In this document: positions 16,832-25,996 of the stretch, piece by piece | How positions within the stretch are numbered: position 1 is the stretch's first letter | Layout of the letters: each line of letters begins with the position of its first letter | NCBI GenBank assembly: GCA_021732845.1 | Contig: JAKFUF010000018.1 | Coordinates: 16,777 to 80,776 of the forward strand | Source of the DNA: Planctomycetaceae bacterium | Lineage (GTDB): Bacteria; Planctomycetota; Planctomycetia; Planctomycetales; Planctomycetaceae | Reading direction: 5' to 3' | DNA length: 64,000 nucleotides | The notes under the pieces: generated by a model | Database searches by the model: none | What the model was told of the DNA's origin: nothing | The model's input: only the letters and a program-made list of their open reading frames with translations | Program-made: the position numbers and the translations under genes

Positions 16832-17656
16832 TCACGCATGTGCTGGGCGAAATCCTTGGTGCGACTCTTTGCACGCCGCCTGATGTTCCGCCTGCTTCTT
16901 CGCCAGTTCCTCCAGGGCCCGCTGCACCTCCGGCGTTGGCTTTGTGTTGTCCCGGATCTCTTCGAGCAGCCCCGGAATGACGGCCAGAGACTTGGACTGT
17001 GCCGCCATCTCGATTGCCATCGTCTTGCTGGTTGCGACCTCCGCAGCCAGGTATTCCCGGTGTGCCTTGACGATCGGGTTGGCGACGTGGAACCACGCGA
17101 CGTACAGCATGGAGAACACGAGGAACCATTGCGGCCCCCAGTCAGCCACGCGTTCCCAGTTCATGTCGGCCAGCAACAGAAGCGGAAAAGCGAAACAAGC
17201 CATCACCGCGGGAGGGGTTGGCGGCCCCGGTGGAAGTGGCAGGTCTGGTCGGTTGTCCCTCACGAGTTTCAGCAGCGCGTCACCCGCCAGTTTGAGCGAC
17301 ACCGCAACGGCCGCACTGGCCACCCCAAGGTCAAGGTGGCTGACGTATTGCTGCACCCCCGGCAGGTAGACCAGCGCCATCGCCGAGAGGGAATAGGTTG
17401 CATTCCGCCACGCGGCCCGCTTGTCCTCCAGGCTGAGCGGCCAGCCCGCCCTGGCCCGCAGTGCCACATCTCCCAGGATCAGACCGACAGCCGTGACCAG
17501 TGGGGCATAGATCCCCACGTCCGGTTCGCCCAGCGTAATGAGCCACGCGGACACGAAAGCGGCCAGGGCAATCACGCCTTTGGCAGCCAGTGACCGCAGG
17601 TCGGTCCAGTCGAGTTGAAAGGCCCGAGAATCGTAAGATTCAATCTTCATTTTCAC
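16832..17656 (-). CDS. multi-pass membrane protein, holin candidate
   Basis: 274 residues with about five hydrophobic segments (near residues 26-43, 50-67, 88-103, 112-131 and 150-168) plus one near 178-198, then a charged coiled coil (EIRDNTKPTPEVQRALEELAKKQAEH). Multi-pass membrane proteins with a charged C-terminal tail in a phage lysis or exported cassette may be holins, but six segments would be many for one. It starts just inside the connector gene (overlap 4 bp at 17653). No canonical endolysin was recognised nearby. Confidence 0.5.
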   Translation of the reverse strand: MKMKIESYDSRAFQLDWTDLRSLAAKGVIALAAFVSAWLITLGEPDVGIYAPLVTAVGLILGDVALRARAGWPLSLEDKRAAWRNATYSLSAMALVYLPGVQQYVSHLDLGVASAAVAVSLKLAGDALLKLVRDNRPDLPLPPGPPTPPAVMACFAFPLLLLADMNWERVADWGPQWFLVFSMLYVAWFHVANPIVKAHREYLAAEVATSKTMAIEMAAQSKSLAVIPGLLEEIRDNTKPTPEVQRALEELAKKQAEHQAACKESHQGFRPAHA

Positions 17657-18006
17657 TGCACCTGCACGGTGTGGATGCGATACTCAAAATTGGCTGTGCC
17701 CGACCGCTCGAACTCGCGGTTCGCCACGGGCTGCACCTCGTAGACTTCGGTTCCATCTGTGATTCGGTCGAACTGCTGCGGCTCGTGCGGCTGCCCTGCC
17801 AGGACGAGATCCGCCACGAGGATCAGGTAGTCCCGTTGCCGCTGCGTGACGACGAATCCTTCGACCGTGGCGTTCTCCACCACTGTCTGCCCGACCACTG
17901 CCCGGACCGTCGCCGACTTCGAACCGCTGGCGTACAGGACACTGCGGCCGGCCAGTTGATTGACCGTCGTCAGTGCCCCCTGCAATGCCAGCTCGAACGG
18001 GTCCAC
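17653..18006 (-). CDS. head-tail connector-like protein
   Basis: 117 residues. DPFELALQGALTTVNQLAGRSVLYASG is a helical opening and is followed by beta strands (VVTQRQRDYLILVADLVLAG, GTEVYEVQPVANRE), the pattern of head-tail joining or head-closure proteins. It forms a pair with 18010-18252, 4 bp apart, between capsid and tail genes where such proteins belong. The name rests on pattern and place. Confidence 0.55.
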   Translation of the reverse strand: MDPFELALQGALTTVNQLAGRSVLYASGSKSATVRAVVGQTVVENATVEGFVVTQRQRDYLILVADLVLAGQPHEPQQFDRITDGTEVYEVQPVANREFERSGTANFEYRIHTVQVQ

Positions 18007-18009
18007 GGC

Positions 18010-18252
18010 TCACTCCGCGACGATGGCGACCAGCCCGTTTGGCTGGGTCTCGACCTGCTGAACATGGAACGTGCGTTCCTGGCCGTCGATCACCTCGCGG
18101 ATTTCGTCGCCAGCCTGCGGAACGACAGGCTTGCTGTCCAGTTCCAGGCCGGCAGGGTCGACGGTGTATTCCCGTAGATCCCCCGCCGGTTCCACGGTTG
18201 CCGCCACGCGAACACTGTGGTTCCCGCGGCCGAAATAGATGCTTGTATTCAT
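18010..18252 (-). CDS. small head-tail joining protein
   Basis: About 80 residues from the ATG at 18252 (MNTSIYFGRGNHSVRV); a start at 18267 or 18264 would add up to five residues. It is beta-rich with a DEIREVIDGQERTFHVQQV strand pair, as in small phage adaptor proteins such as the Bacillus SPP1 gp16 type. It lies next to another connector-like gene and between capsid and tail genes. Confidence 0.5.
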   Translation of the reverse strand: MNTSIYFGRGNHSVRVAATVEPAGDLREYTVDPAGLELDSKPVVPQAGDEIREVIDGQERTFHVQQVETQPNGLVAIVAE

Positions 18253-18310
18253 GGCGTGATTCATCAAAGAGGCGAACAGGCCGGGCCCACAGCGAACCCG
18301 GCGGGTTGGA

Positions 18311-18718
18311 TCAGAACAGGAGTTCGGCGGTCATGGACTTGGCGGCCGCACTGTCCGAAGCGGAGTTCGTCGCCCGGACACGGATGTACCGTTCCACGTC
18401 GACCGGCAGCCGGACTTGGATCGTTGCCGCAGCCGCTCCGACACCGCCGGCCCCGGTCTGAACGATCACGTCCGGATAGATGACCGTGGGCGAGCCGAAC
18501 GCCACATCGTCATCCATCTGAACGCTGTATTTCATCGTGCTGGCGTTGGCCAACTCGCCCACAGCCAGCAGCGGAGCGCTGATCTTCAGTTCGACATTGG
18601 CCAGATGGTCACCCTTGGTGCCATGCCCCAGGTCGAATCCGTCTGTGTAGACGGACGACGCCCCGGCCGGCAGCGCCTTGGTGGCGATCAACTGTGCGTC
18701 TTTGAGCAGAAAACCCAT
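18311..18718 (-). CDS. minor head or decoration protein
   Basis: 135 residues, starting MGFLLKDAQLIATKALPAGA, then a domain with VELKISAPLLAVGE, TMKYSVQMDDDVAFGSP and RYIRVRATNSA strands. The pattern resembles the Bbp16-like small virion proteins that follow the capsid gene. It lies next after the capsid gene in transcription order. A decoration role is inferred. Confidence 0.55.
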   Translation of the reverse strand: MGFLLKDAQLIATKALPAGASSVYTDGFDLGHGTKGDHLANVELKISAPLLAVGELANASTMKYSVQMDDDVAFGSPTVIYPDVIVQTGAGGVGAAAATIQVRLPVDVERYIRVRATNSASDSAAAKSMTAELLF

Positions 18719-18793
18719 GATTGAATCCCCGTGGGGTTGAGGTCTTTTGAAGCAACGGGAGCCTGATCAGCCTCTACCCGCCGCCGTCACCGA

Positions 18794-19708
18794 TCACGCA
18801 ATCGCTTCGGTGTCCAGGATGCTGTCCGTGGGATGGATCGGGATCCCAAACGACTCCGTGGGGATCGGTGCGGGAGCGCCAGTCACGTTGGTTGCCGTGC
18901 GGGACTGCTGAAGTTGCTTCAGCGACCGGCGGGAACAGAGCAGGAATTCCGGCTTCTGACCGACCGGGAACAGGGCCAGCAGTTCGCTGATCTTGGCGTC
19001 CGTCAGGCCCTTGCCGCTGTCTGCTGTCAGGTTCTTGATCCGGCCGCACGCGTATTTGCTGCCAACCTGCAATCCGATCCGGCAAAGGATTTCCTGCATG
19101 TAGGCGGTGTACTTGTTACCGCTGCCGTCAGTCACGGGGATCTTCGCCACGTCCTCCATCTGCAGATTGCCGTTGTTGCCAGCAACCCAGATGGTCTGCT
19201 GCACGCCAACCCGCACACCCCAGCATGAACTGCCCGTGTTGGCAGTCGTGCCAGTGGCGTCGTAGACCATGGTGGAGTGAACAGAATCCACCAGTCCGGG
19301 ATTGCCCTTCGCATCGCCACCGGTGCCACGCCCGTAATAGAACGTGCTGCCCAGCAGGATCATGGAGGCTTCGAGCTGAGCCGCCGCCTCCAGGGCGATC
19401 CAGGCCGCCGCCCCGTCCTCGTAGGCGTCAGCGACTGCCACGTCGCATTCCCACCGAGGGTTCAGAATGAACGCCTCGATCAGGCGTTCCTCAAAGGTCG
19501 ACTTGGTTGCCGCGGCTCCTTCGTTCGCACTGCGGAATGCGACCGTGGGGAGCGTGGTCCGGACGAGGGTTTTGTAATTGATGCCCTTGATGGGGCGCAT
19601 GGGCACCATCTGCACTTCCGGGTGCGCCCGCTGAACTTCCTCGATGATGCCGGCAATCGCGTCATGGCCGTTGGCCTTTGCGATGTCGAGCAGTGTGGTA
19701 ACAGCCAT
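18794..19708 (-). CDS. major capsid protein
   Basis: 304 residues with the HK97-fold type layout: an N-terminal arm (TTLLDIAKANG), a region containing RPIKGINYKTLVRTTLPTVAFRSANEG, a helix rich in Ala (AAWIALEAAAQLEASMILL), and a C-terminal DAKISELLALFPVGQKPEFLLCSRRSLKQLQQSR segment typical of the capsid A-domain in BPP-1-like major capsid proteins. It follows the protease/scaffold gene directly, the normal order. It builds the icosahedral head. Confidence 0.78.
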   Translation of the reverse strand: MAVTTLLDIAKANGHDAIAGIIEEVQRAHPEVQMVPMRPIKGINYKTLVRTTLPTVAFRSANEGAAATKSTFEERLIEAFILNPRWECDVAVADAYEDGAAAWIALEAAAQLEASMILLGSTFYYGRGTGGDAKGNPGLVDSVHSTMVYDATGTTANTGSSCWGVRVGVQQTIWVAGNNGNLQMEDVAKIPVTDGSGNKYTAYMQEILCRIGLQVGSKYACGRIKNLTADSGKGLTDAKISELLALFPVGQKPEFLLCSRRSLKQLQQSRTATNVTGAPAPIPTESFGIPIHPTDSILDTEAIA

Positions 19709-19779
19709 GATTGACCCTTCGTTGAAACTGGCGTTGGAGAAAACCCGTCACTTCAAACCCGAGGGGTTGCCCCCGTCGC

Positions 19780-20847
19780 TCACTTCTTTGGAATCTTGAT
19801 CCCCGCCGCGAATTTGGCCTGGCCGTCTGACAGCCCGGCAAACTTGATCGGCTCCGGTGGCTTCACGCCGCCCGACACAGCCGTCATCTCGCCGCGCGGC
19901 TTCTTGTTGGCCTTCGCCGACAACTCCGCGTTCTCGGCCTTCAGGCGTTCGTTCTTCGCCTTCAACCGATCGGCATACTTGGACTGCGCCTGCTCGAACG
20001 TGAGCCCCTGCGCGAACCACTTCCCGCCGATCGTGCCGAAGGCCTTCAGGAACTTCTGGCCGTCCTCAGGCTTCGCCGCAGACTTCTCGGCCTTCTTCCC
20101 GCCCTGTGTGAAGGTGACGGGAACGCCCTTTTCCTTCGTGCTGAACTGGACCATCGTGCCCCCGTCCTGGCCGTAGGGGCACAGAGCCACGCCACGCAGC
20201 GGCCATTCGCGGATGACAGTCAGAGGCCCGGAGAACTGGCGGCCGTTGACTTCCGTGACGTACCCTTCGGGGATCTCTTCGACCTTGATCCCGTCGCCGC
20301 CGAAGAAGATGCTGGCTTGGTAGGGGATGCCCTCCTTCCCCTTGGCAAACACTTCCGCGGCCCGGTCGGATGGCTTCAGGCTGACCAGGTTCCCCGCGAT
20401 CGAAAGACCATCGGCCCCGACGTTGAACTTGTCCGCTTTGCCGATGATTTCGTTGCTGTTATGGCAGTAGTCCAGTGGGATCGACGGCCCCACCTTCATG
20501 CCGCTGAAGTCGTGGATTACATTCCCCCACCAGAAATGTTCCGTGGGATTGGCGGTGCGAGCCAGGATGCTGACGGGTGCGTTGAACTCTTTGTCGCTGT
20601 CCTTCGCCTTGGATTCGTCGTCATCCATTTCAGCGTCGGACTTCTCGCCGTCGGCCTTGTCTTTGTCCGCGCCGTCTTCGTCATCGTCGTCCAGTTCGTC
20701 TTTGGACGCGTCGTCATCGTCCATTTCATCCGTGTCGGACTTCTCGCCGTCCGCGAATTTGGCAGCCTTTTTGGGTGGACGGCCGAAGGTGCAGGCTGCG
20801 AAGAACGAGAGCGCAGCCGCGGGAATGTTCTTTGTTTTGGTGCTCAT
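19780..20847 (-). CDS. prohead protease and scaffold
   Basis: 355 residues. The N-terminal 90 are strongly acidic (EMDDDDASKDELDDDDEDG). Residues about 100-210 resemble prohead peptidases: SIPLDYCHNSNEIIG supplies the His region and IPYQASIFFG the Ser-containing strand. The C-terminal part has a long charged helix (QAQSKYADRLKAKNERLKAENAEL), a likely coiled-coil scaffold. Proteolysis of the scaffold during capsid maturation is the expected role. It overlaps the portal gene by 4 bp. Confidence 0.68.
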   Translation of the reverse strand: MSTKTKNIPAAALSFFAACTFGRPPKKAAKFADGEKSDTDEMDDDDASKDELDDDDEDGADKDKADGEKSDAEMDDDESKAKDSDKEFNAPVSILARTANPTEHFWWGNVIHDFSGMKVGPSIPLDYCHNSNEIIGKADKFNVGADGLSIAGNLVSLKPSDRAAEVFAKGKEGIPYQASIFFGGDGIKVEEIPEGYVTEVNGRQFSGPLTVIREWPLRGVALCPYGQDGGTMVQFSTKEKGVPVTFTQGGKKAEKSAAKPEDGQKFLKAFGTIGGKWFAQGLTFEQAQSKYADRLKAKNERLKAENAELSAKANKKPRGEMTAVSGGVKPPEPIKFAGLSDGQAKFAAGIKIPKK

Positions 20848-22325
20848 TTCGCTGCGACTCCAGGAATCAATGCGTTCAGTGGGTTTGCCGACAGTGGCAG
20901 CCCGGCGGCTTCGAAAACCTTCTTCTCCTGCGCCTGCTCGCGCACAACATCGCGCCAGTCAATGCCCTGTTCACGCAGAATACGCGTGCGGCTTGTGAGC
21001 CCCGCCCCGAGTGCGGCAATGCCGGCCTGCACCTCATTCAGAGGGTCGATCCACGGCAGCCCGGTCGGGATCCACTCGAAGCGGATGTCTTCCGGCTTAA
21101 CGTCGATCTCGCCGTCTTCGATCGCGATCATCAACCGCCAGAACGTCAGTTCGTCCAGCAAATCGTTGTTGTCGGACCGCTTGTCCTGAGCCGACATTTC
21201 GTACTGCAACAGAGCCTGACGCGCCCCTGAATAGTTCGCGTAATTCTCTGCATAAAAACTGAACGGCAGATCCAGCGCCTTCATGCTGACGCTGATCATA
21301 ATTTGGCTGAAGTTCTGGAACTGATCAGACGGCGATGACGACTCCAGAAACTCGGCCCGGTCATTTGGGTCCAGGTCCAGAATCTGCGGACCGGCCCCCA
21401 GGTCGATCTTGTATCGCGGGCCCTCGTCCTCAGTGGTCGCCTCTTCGTCCTCTTCCTCTTCGTCGTCTTCAACCTCGCTTTCAGCGTTCAGATCGCTGAG
21501 GGTCCCCAGGCTGTCCGACGATTCGCGGAAGATGGACAAGGCAAACATCTGCTGGACCTTGGCCTTGGCCAGTGCCAGGTCAAAGCCCTCGTAGGTATCC
21601 CGCAACGTGTTCAGCGCTGGTGCGAACGGACTGATTCCCCGCGTCTGGTCAACACGGTCAAAGTATCCATGCAGGATCATGTTCTCGGCGGGCACCATCC
21701 GCTCGAAAATCATGGCGGACGAACCGCCGATTTGGTCGTACTGCTTCAGCCGCTTGCAAACGCAGTAGGCAATCGCCTTGTTTGCGTCGTCCGTCTGCAC
21801 GCCATGCAGTAGCGGCATTGGACCGGTAAACCCCGGAATGCCCCCGTCCGGCGTGCGGATCCGGTCCCCCTCGATCGCCTGCAGCCGCCCGTCGTTCAGC
21901 TTGATAATCCCTATGTCACCGTCGACCGTGCGGCGACACTCGGCCAGCCGAATCAGCCGCCGCAGCGGATGTCGCCCCGCCACGTCGCAGTTCTTCGCCT
22001 TCGACCAGTTGCGGATAAAGGCTTCGACAATGTTGTCTACCCGGTCCGAACCGGAGCATGACCGAAACGTGAACGTGCTGACATAGTCCAGATGCTTCCG
22101 GATCATCCACGCTGCGAGCGAGAAGTTACGCGGGATGTCCCGAGCCGCGCTGAGCAGCTTCCGCCGCTCGATGTTCGTAAGCTCGGCGTCCTCGCTGCGG
22201 AGAATGCCGTCCGGAGCTTTCCGTTTGTTCTTCGACGTTGTGGCGTCGTATTTGAATTGTGCCCGGCGGTTCCCGGACAGCTCCCGCCACGCGGCCTTCA
22301 TCGCATTGAGCACTCGGGAGGTCAT
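20844..22325 (-). CDS. portal protein, lambda type
   Basis: 493 residues from ATG 22325, preceded by GGGGGA; the longer frame (to 22397) overlaps the gpW-like gene and is unlikely. The sequence has the lambda-portal family pattern (NFSLAAWMIRKHLDYV, NWSKAKNCDVAGRHPLRRLIRLAECRRTVDGD, then AENMILHGYFDRVDQTRGISPFAPAL, and FSFYAENYANYSGARQALLQYE). A central Asp/Glu-rich insert (VEDDEEEEDEEATTEDE) is unusual. It forms the dodecameric DNA channel at the head vertex. The start overlaps the gpW-like stop as ATGA. Confidence 0.85.
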   Translation of the reverse strand: MTSRVLNAMKAAWRELSGNRRAQFKYDATTSKNKRKAPDGILRSEDAELTNIERRKLLSAARDIPRNFSLAAWMIRKHLDYVSTFTFRSCSGSDRVDNIVEAFIRNWSKAKNCDVAGRHPLRRLIRLAECRRTVDGDIGIIKLNDGRLQAIEGDRIRTPDGGIPGFTGPMPLLHGVQTDDANKAIAYCVCKRLKQYDQIGGSSAMIFERMVPAENMILHGYFDRVDQTRGISPFAPALNTLRDTYEGFDLALAKAKVQQMFALSIFRESSDSLGTLSDLNAESEVEDDEEEEDEEATTEDEGPRYKIDLGAGPQILDLDPNDRAEFLESSSPSDQFQNFSQIMISVSMKALDLPFSFYAENYANYSGARQALLQYEMSAQDKRSDNNDLLDELTFWRLMIAIEDGEIDVKPEDIRFEWIPTGLPWIDPLNEVQAGIAALGAGLTSRTRILREQGIDWRDVVREQAQEKKVFEAAGLPLSANPLNALIPGVAAK

Positions 22326-22528
22326 ACATCCCCCCGAATGTAAACTTGAGCCACGCGCGGCCGGCTGCCGTTTGACCTGGCCAGCTTTCGCTTCCAATAG
22401 TCGTACTGCTTGGTGAGATCGGCGTAGGAAACCGAACGCCCGTCAACGGTCACGGACTGGACACCGACGTTTGCCGCAAGCAACGTCTCCAGTTTCGTAA
22501 CCATCGTCTGAGCGAACGCGTCAGCCAT
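22322..22528 (-). CDS. gpW-like head-tail joining protein
   Basis: 68 residues with the gpW-type layout: a helix with KLETLLAANVGVQSVTVDGRSVSYADL, a YDYWKRKLARSNG helix, and a final VAQVYIR strand. As in lambda, it lies between the terminase and portal genes. ATG 22528 follows a 12-bp hairpin by 8 nt. It overlaps the portal start by 4 bp. Confidence 0.72.
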   Translation of the reverse strand: MADAFAQTMVTKLETLLAANVGVQSVTVDGRSVSYADLTKQYDYWKRKLARSNGSRPRVAQVYIRGDV

Positions 22529-22535
22529 GAAAACC

Positions 22536-22583
22536 AGAAGCCCATGCAGAGGATTGCGGCCCCCGCATGGGCTTCTTATTTTT
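22536..22583 (+). terminator. 12-bp perfect hairpin with T-run
   Basis: AGAAGCCCATGC pairs fully with GCATGGGCTTCT across a 17-nt loop, followed on the plus strand by TATTTTT. Read on the minus strand it lies between the zinc-ribbon gene and the gpW-like ATG and is followed by GGTTTTC. It could attenuate leftward late transcription or be an RNA processing site. Confidence 0.55.
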
Positions 22584-22680
22584 AGGCTGATCAGGCCGTT
22601 ATGTGGTCGATTCTAAATCGCTGCGGTGGGTGATCAAGCCCTTTACGCAGCACGCGACCAGAATAAATTCGGATCCCGAA

Positions 22681-22938
22681 TTATTTTTCGTAGGTCCGGT
22701 CAATTCGCGCCTGCCCACAGGCCTTGCAACAGGTCCTGCGCCGGACGATCTTCGTAAACGCGATCTCTCTCCCGGTCGCTGGGTCGGTTCGTGTGCCCTG
22801 GCACTCCTGTTGAGTTGTGCCCTCATAAGGCGTCCGGTCCGTGCTTCCGCAGTTCTGGCAGCGGGACAGTTCAACCGTCACGTCGATTTTGCTCACAGTA
22901 GATTTTCCTGGCGGTCTCCCGCGTTGCTTGGTACTCAT
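22681..22938 (-). CDS. small zinc-ribbon protein
   Basis: 85 residues with two Cys pairs: CQNC at about 27-30 and CKAC near 73-76 (CCKACGQAR). This spacing fits a zinc ribbon. The remainder is basic (KQRGRPPGKSTVS, KIVRRRTC). ATG 22938 overlaps the terminase stop (22935), so it is coupled to terminase. A DNA-binding or terminase-accessory role is inferred. Confidence 0.6.
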   Translation of the reverse strand: MSTKQRGRPPGKSTVSKIDVTVELSRCQNCGSTDRTPYEGTTQQECQGTRTDPATGREIAFTKIVRRRTCCKACGQARIDRTYEK

Positions 22939-25130
22939 TCCGCCCCCATCGTATATGCGCCGCCGCGACGTGTTTTAGGCTTCCGCTTCTTCTTGGATTT
23001 CTTCGCCGTCGTCTGGCCGACATGAACCTTGAGCCCAATTAAAGCCCCAGCCACGCACGCCCCAGTAGCTCCGTCCAGCCAGTGATTGTCCGGCTTGTTC
23101 GGCGGGTGAACCCACTCCTCCAGCGTGCGGCCGTTGCCGGCGGTCTGGATCGGAACTTCGGCCGTCAGATGCTGGGCGAACAGCTTGTGTTCGATCGGCT
23201 TGTCACCGTACAGGGACAGGCAACCAGAGTCGCCGATCGCCGCGCGGAGTCGGTTCATCAGGAATGTCTTCCAGGCGTTGGCGTCATAGTTGACGTGGCG
23301 GCCGGCAGTACTCGGCGGGCTCACGATCACGTTCGGGATAATGATCATGCCAGGCTTCGGGTCGTATTCGTGCAGCGGCTTGTTCCTCGCTCCGACGTAC
23401 TTGCCGTGGCTCGGCATCAGGATTGCCTTGAACTTCGACCGACGGCAGAACTCGTAAATCTCCTTCGTCCACTTGCCGGCGTCGACCAGCGCCCGGGACA
23501 CCGACATTTCTCCGCCACCTTCATGCTCCAGGGGAGTCCCCAGCACTTCCTCAGTGCAGGCCTGCAGCGCGGCGATGATCCGGGCCTCGACGCCACCGGT
23601 CTTGATCACGGACGAAATCGGCACCGGTGGATCACGCTGCAGGAAGTGGGAGCGCTTCTGGTCGGGCCATGTGCCGTAGTCCGTGAAGACACCGGTGAAC
23701 CCGTCCACGAGGGCCATCCGGACCCAAAAAATGATCTCCTGATGCACGTCGAAGAATGCCGTCAGGTGTGTGGCCCAAACGGGCACCAGGCTGCGCGGGA
23801 TACCGCTGACCTTGTTCATCACCTGGCTTTCAGTCAGCGGCGGGCTTTCCGTGAGCAGAAGCTTCTTCTCGACAGGCTTGCCTTGGGCCTCCGTGGAGAA
23901 CACTTCTTCGCCCTTGTCAAACAGATAGTTGTACGCGTGCTGCACCGCCGACACTTCAACCTTCGGATTGAAGCAGCTCTGCCAGGACACTTCGCAACCG
24001 GCGTCCATCACCTGGCGGTTCGCGACGTACAGTTCGTGAGCCTTCTTCCACGCGCGCTGCCGGTCCCCGACCTTCTCTTTGTCGTAGGACATGAAGATGC
24101 GTTCGTATTCCCGCCACAGCGTCTCGTGAGCATCAGCCCACCGCTTGACCATCGGGATGACACGACCCTCCCAACCGGGGCTCTTCTCCGGATCCAGGAG
24201 CGAATGCATCACGCAGCCGTTGTTCATCACGGTGCCGTTGCAGATGATCGCCAGTGAGCTGCGGTGTCCCCCGAGGTTGCCGATGCTGGCGTTGATCACC
24301 TTCAGTCGCTTGGCGGTCTGCAGGGGTTGCTCCGCGCTCATTGGCGTCTGCGGGTCGTCGATCAGGATTGCATCCGGACGCTGGTTCACCCCGTCGCAGT
24401 GCCGCTTGTATTTCATCCCCAACAGTGCCGCCAGGATGCCACGGGTCTCGATCTTGGCTTCGCTGCAGAGGGTATAGCCTTGATCGTCAATCGGGATGTG
24501 CTTCGCCGCGGCCTCATCCTTGCCCAGCCGGATCGCCGGGAACACGACAGACCCGGAAAGCCACCTGATGTGTGTCAACTCTTCGTTGTGGCTCTGGCTG
24601 TGGGCTCCCTGATGGTTGCCGGCCAGCAGGCGGAATGCGTGGCAGACCTCCGGGAAATCCTCCATCAGCAGATCGTTGTCGATCAGGTCGTTCTGGATGC
24701 TGGCGATGCTGTCCTTGGCCAGCGGTCCGGTGGCAGCGAACAGCGGGAAGTATCGCTTGTGGGCATAGACCGTGGACCAGATCACGGTGTTTTCGGCCGC
24801 CGAACTCTTGCCGGCCCCGCGATAGAACACGTTGGCAAACTTGCCCCCGCTCCCGCCGGTCAGGATGTTCTGCGTGCGGGTGATGAACTCGATGTGGTCG
24901 TCGCCGAACGGGCTCAGGCCGGTGGAGTTCGGGAAATAGATCTGCAGGAACAGCGGAAGATCCAGCCGGCACGCCTCGCGCCGGTCCGGATCCACCACGG
25001 CCGGAATCTCGCCGATGTCCGCCGCCTTCCGGTGGATCTCACGCGAACGCTTCGCCATCCGCACACGATGGGCGTCGCCAGGATCAACAAGCGCAACCTG
25101 CGGAGTTTCGTCGAAGGATTCGAGTTTCAT
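22935..25130 (-). CDS. terminase large subunit
   Basis: 731 residues. The ATPase part has a Walker A at about 103-110 (YRGAGKSS) and a Walker B at 253-260 (DAILIDDP). Later residues include FTDYGTWPDQ and a nuclease-like region with SRALVDAGKW and GARNKPLHEYDP. It powers DNA packaging and cuts concatemers. It is longer than many lambda-type terminases (about 640). The preceding gene on the transcript (25214-25936) does not look like a small terminase subunit, so that subunit remains unidentified. Confidence 0.85.
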   Translation of the reverse strand: MKLESFDETPQVALVDPGDAHRVRMAKRSREIHRKAADIGEIPAVVDPDRREACRLDLPLFLQIYFPNSTGLSPFGDDHIEFITRTQNILTGGSGGKFANVFYRGAGKSSAAENTVIWSTVYAHKRYFPLFAATGPLAKDSIASIQNDLIDNDLLMEDFPEVCHAFRLLAGNHQGAHSQSHNEELTHIRWLSGSVVFPAIRLGKDEAAAKHIPIDDQGYTLCSEAKIETRGILAALLGMKYKRHCDGVNQRPDAILIDDPQTPMSAEQPLQTAKRLKVINASIGNLGGHRSSLAIICNGTVMNNGCVMHSLLDPEKSPGWEGRVIPMVKRWADAHETLWREYERIFMSYDKEKVGDRQRAWKKAHELYVANRQVMDAGCEVSWQSCFNPKVEVSAVQHAYNYLFDKGEEVFSTEAQGKPVEKKLLLTESPPLTESQVMNKVSGIPRSLVPVWATHLTAFFDVHQEIIFWVRMALVDGFTGVFTDYGTWPDQKRSHFLQRDPPVPISSVIKTGGVEARIIAALQACTEEVLGTPLEHEGGGEMSVSRALVDAGKWTKEIYEFCRRSKFKAILMPSHGKYVGARNKPLHEYDPKPGMIIIPNVIVSPPSTAGRHVNYDANAWKTFLMNRLRAAIGDSGCLSLYGDKPIEHKLFAQHLTAEVPIQTAGNGRTLEEWVHPPNKPDNHWLDGATGACVAGALIGLKVHVGQTTAKKSKKKRKPKTRRGGAYTMGAE

Positions 25131-25213
25131 TCACCACCGAAAGAAAGACACACGCAATTTGCGACTGTTCCCTGTGTACTCAAAAAGATGTCAACTCGCC
25201 GGGAGGACCCAAT

Positions 25214-25936
25214 TCAAGTTGATTCGCCGATTTCTCCGCTTGCGTCCTGGCCGGAAAATGGCGGGTGAGCAAAGCCCTCATAAACCAATCTGTGTTCTGG
25301 GTGCCGTGTGAGCCATCCGCACTCCACCAGCATGTCCACGAATTCCGCTGGGCTTGGAGGCTCGATCGCTTCACCAGGGCAGCCCATGTCCCTGAGGTCG
25401 CAGGCCCTTGCGATGTCCTTGTCTGTCCACTTCCCGATACGACCGTCAGGCGCGTACGTTCGTTGAAAGTTCTCCAGCAGCATCAGAATCCCGATGGCAT
25501 GACCCGTAGCGATGCTCAGCCTGTCGGCAAGGTTGTCAGTTGCTGGATGGTGGATGAAGCGGCAGCGGTTCATTTGGCCTTGCTGCTGGCACTCTTCGTC
25601 TGGCCCGTCCCAGTCGTCGCTGTAGTAGTTTTCGCCACCGTCAATCATGAAGTGCCCGAGCGTGTTCTTCCCGACTTCGACCACCTTCTGGTGCGCTGCG
25701 TCGTCTTTGACCACAGTTGAGTTCAGCACCACGTTGATGATGCAGGCCTTCGAATCGAAGAACGCCTCTGTGACATAGCCGTTCACGCCGGCCTTGGCCG
25801 AAGCTTCCGCGAACGCCAGCAGCCTGATCATCTCGTCGCACTGGCTGTATCTGGAAAAGCAGCTAATGCCGAATGCCTTGACAGTCGCCGGAACGATCTG
25901 TTCGGACTTCTCTGCGAACCAATTCTGTTGCGTCAT
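25214..25936 (-). CDS. hypothetical phage protein
   Basis: 240 residues from ATG 25936 (MTQQNWFAEKSEQIV). It has mixed helices, a VNGYVTEAFFDSKACIINVVLN strand pair, and an acidic linker (DDWDGPDEECQQQG). No domain is recognised. It lies between the HTH gene and terminase, where a small terminase subunit or a DNA-modifying protein might be expected, but I see no HTH or coiled coil that would support the former. Confidence 0.5.
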   Translation of the reverse strand: MTQQNWFAEKSEQIVPATVKAFGISCFSRYSQCDEMIRLLAFAEASAKAGVNGYVTEAFFDSKACIINVVLNSTVVKDDAAHQKVVEVGKNTLGHFMIDGGENYYSDDWDGPDEECQQQGQMNRCRFIHHPATDNLADRLSIATGHAIGILMLLENFQRTYAPDGRIGKWTDKDIARACDLRDMGCPGEAIEPPSPAEFVDMLVECGWLTRHPEHRLVYEGFAHPPFSGQDASGEIGEST

Positions 25937-25996
25937 GCTGTTTCCTTTGATGGAGTTGCGTTTATCAGGCAGCCAGCTTGCGTTGACTCTCGTAGG

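Noticed and set aside
16336..16839. Extended start of the 16336 gene to 16839
   Set aside because: The first 37 codons translate the tRNA-like sequence, so ATG 16728 is preferred.
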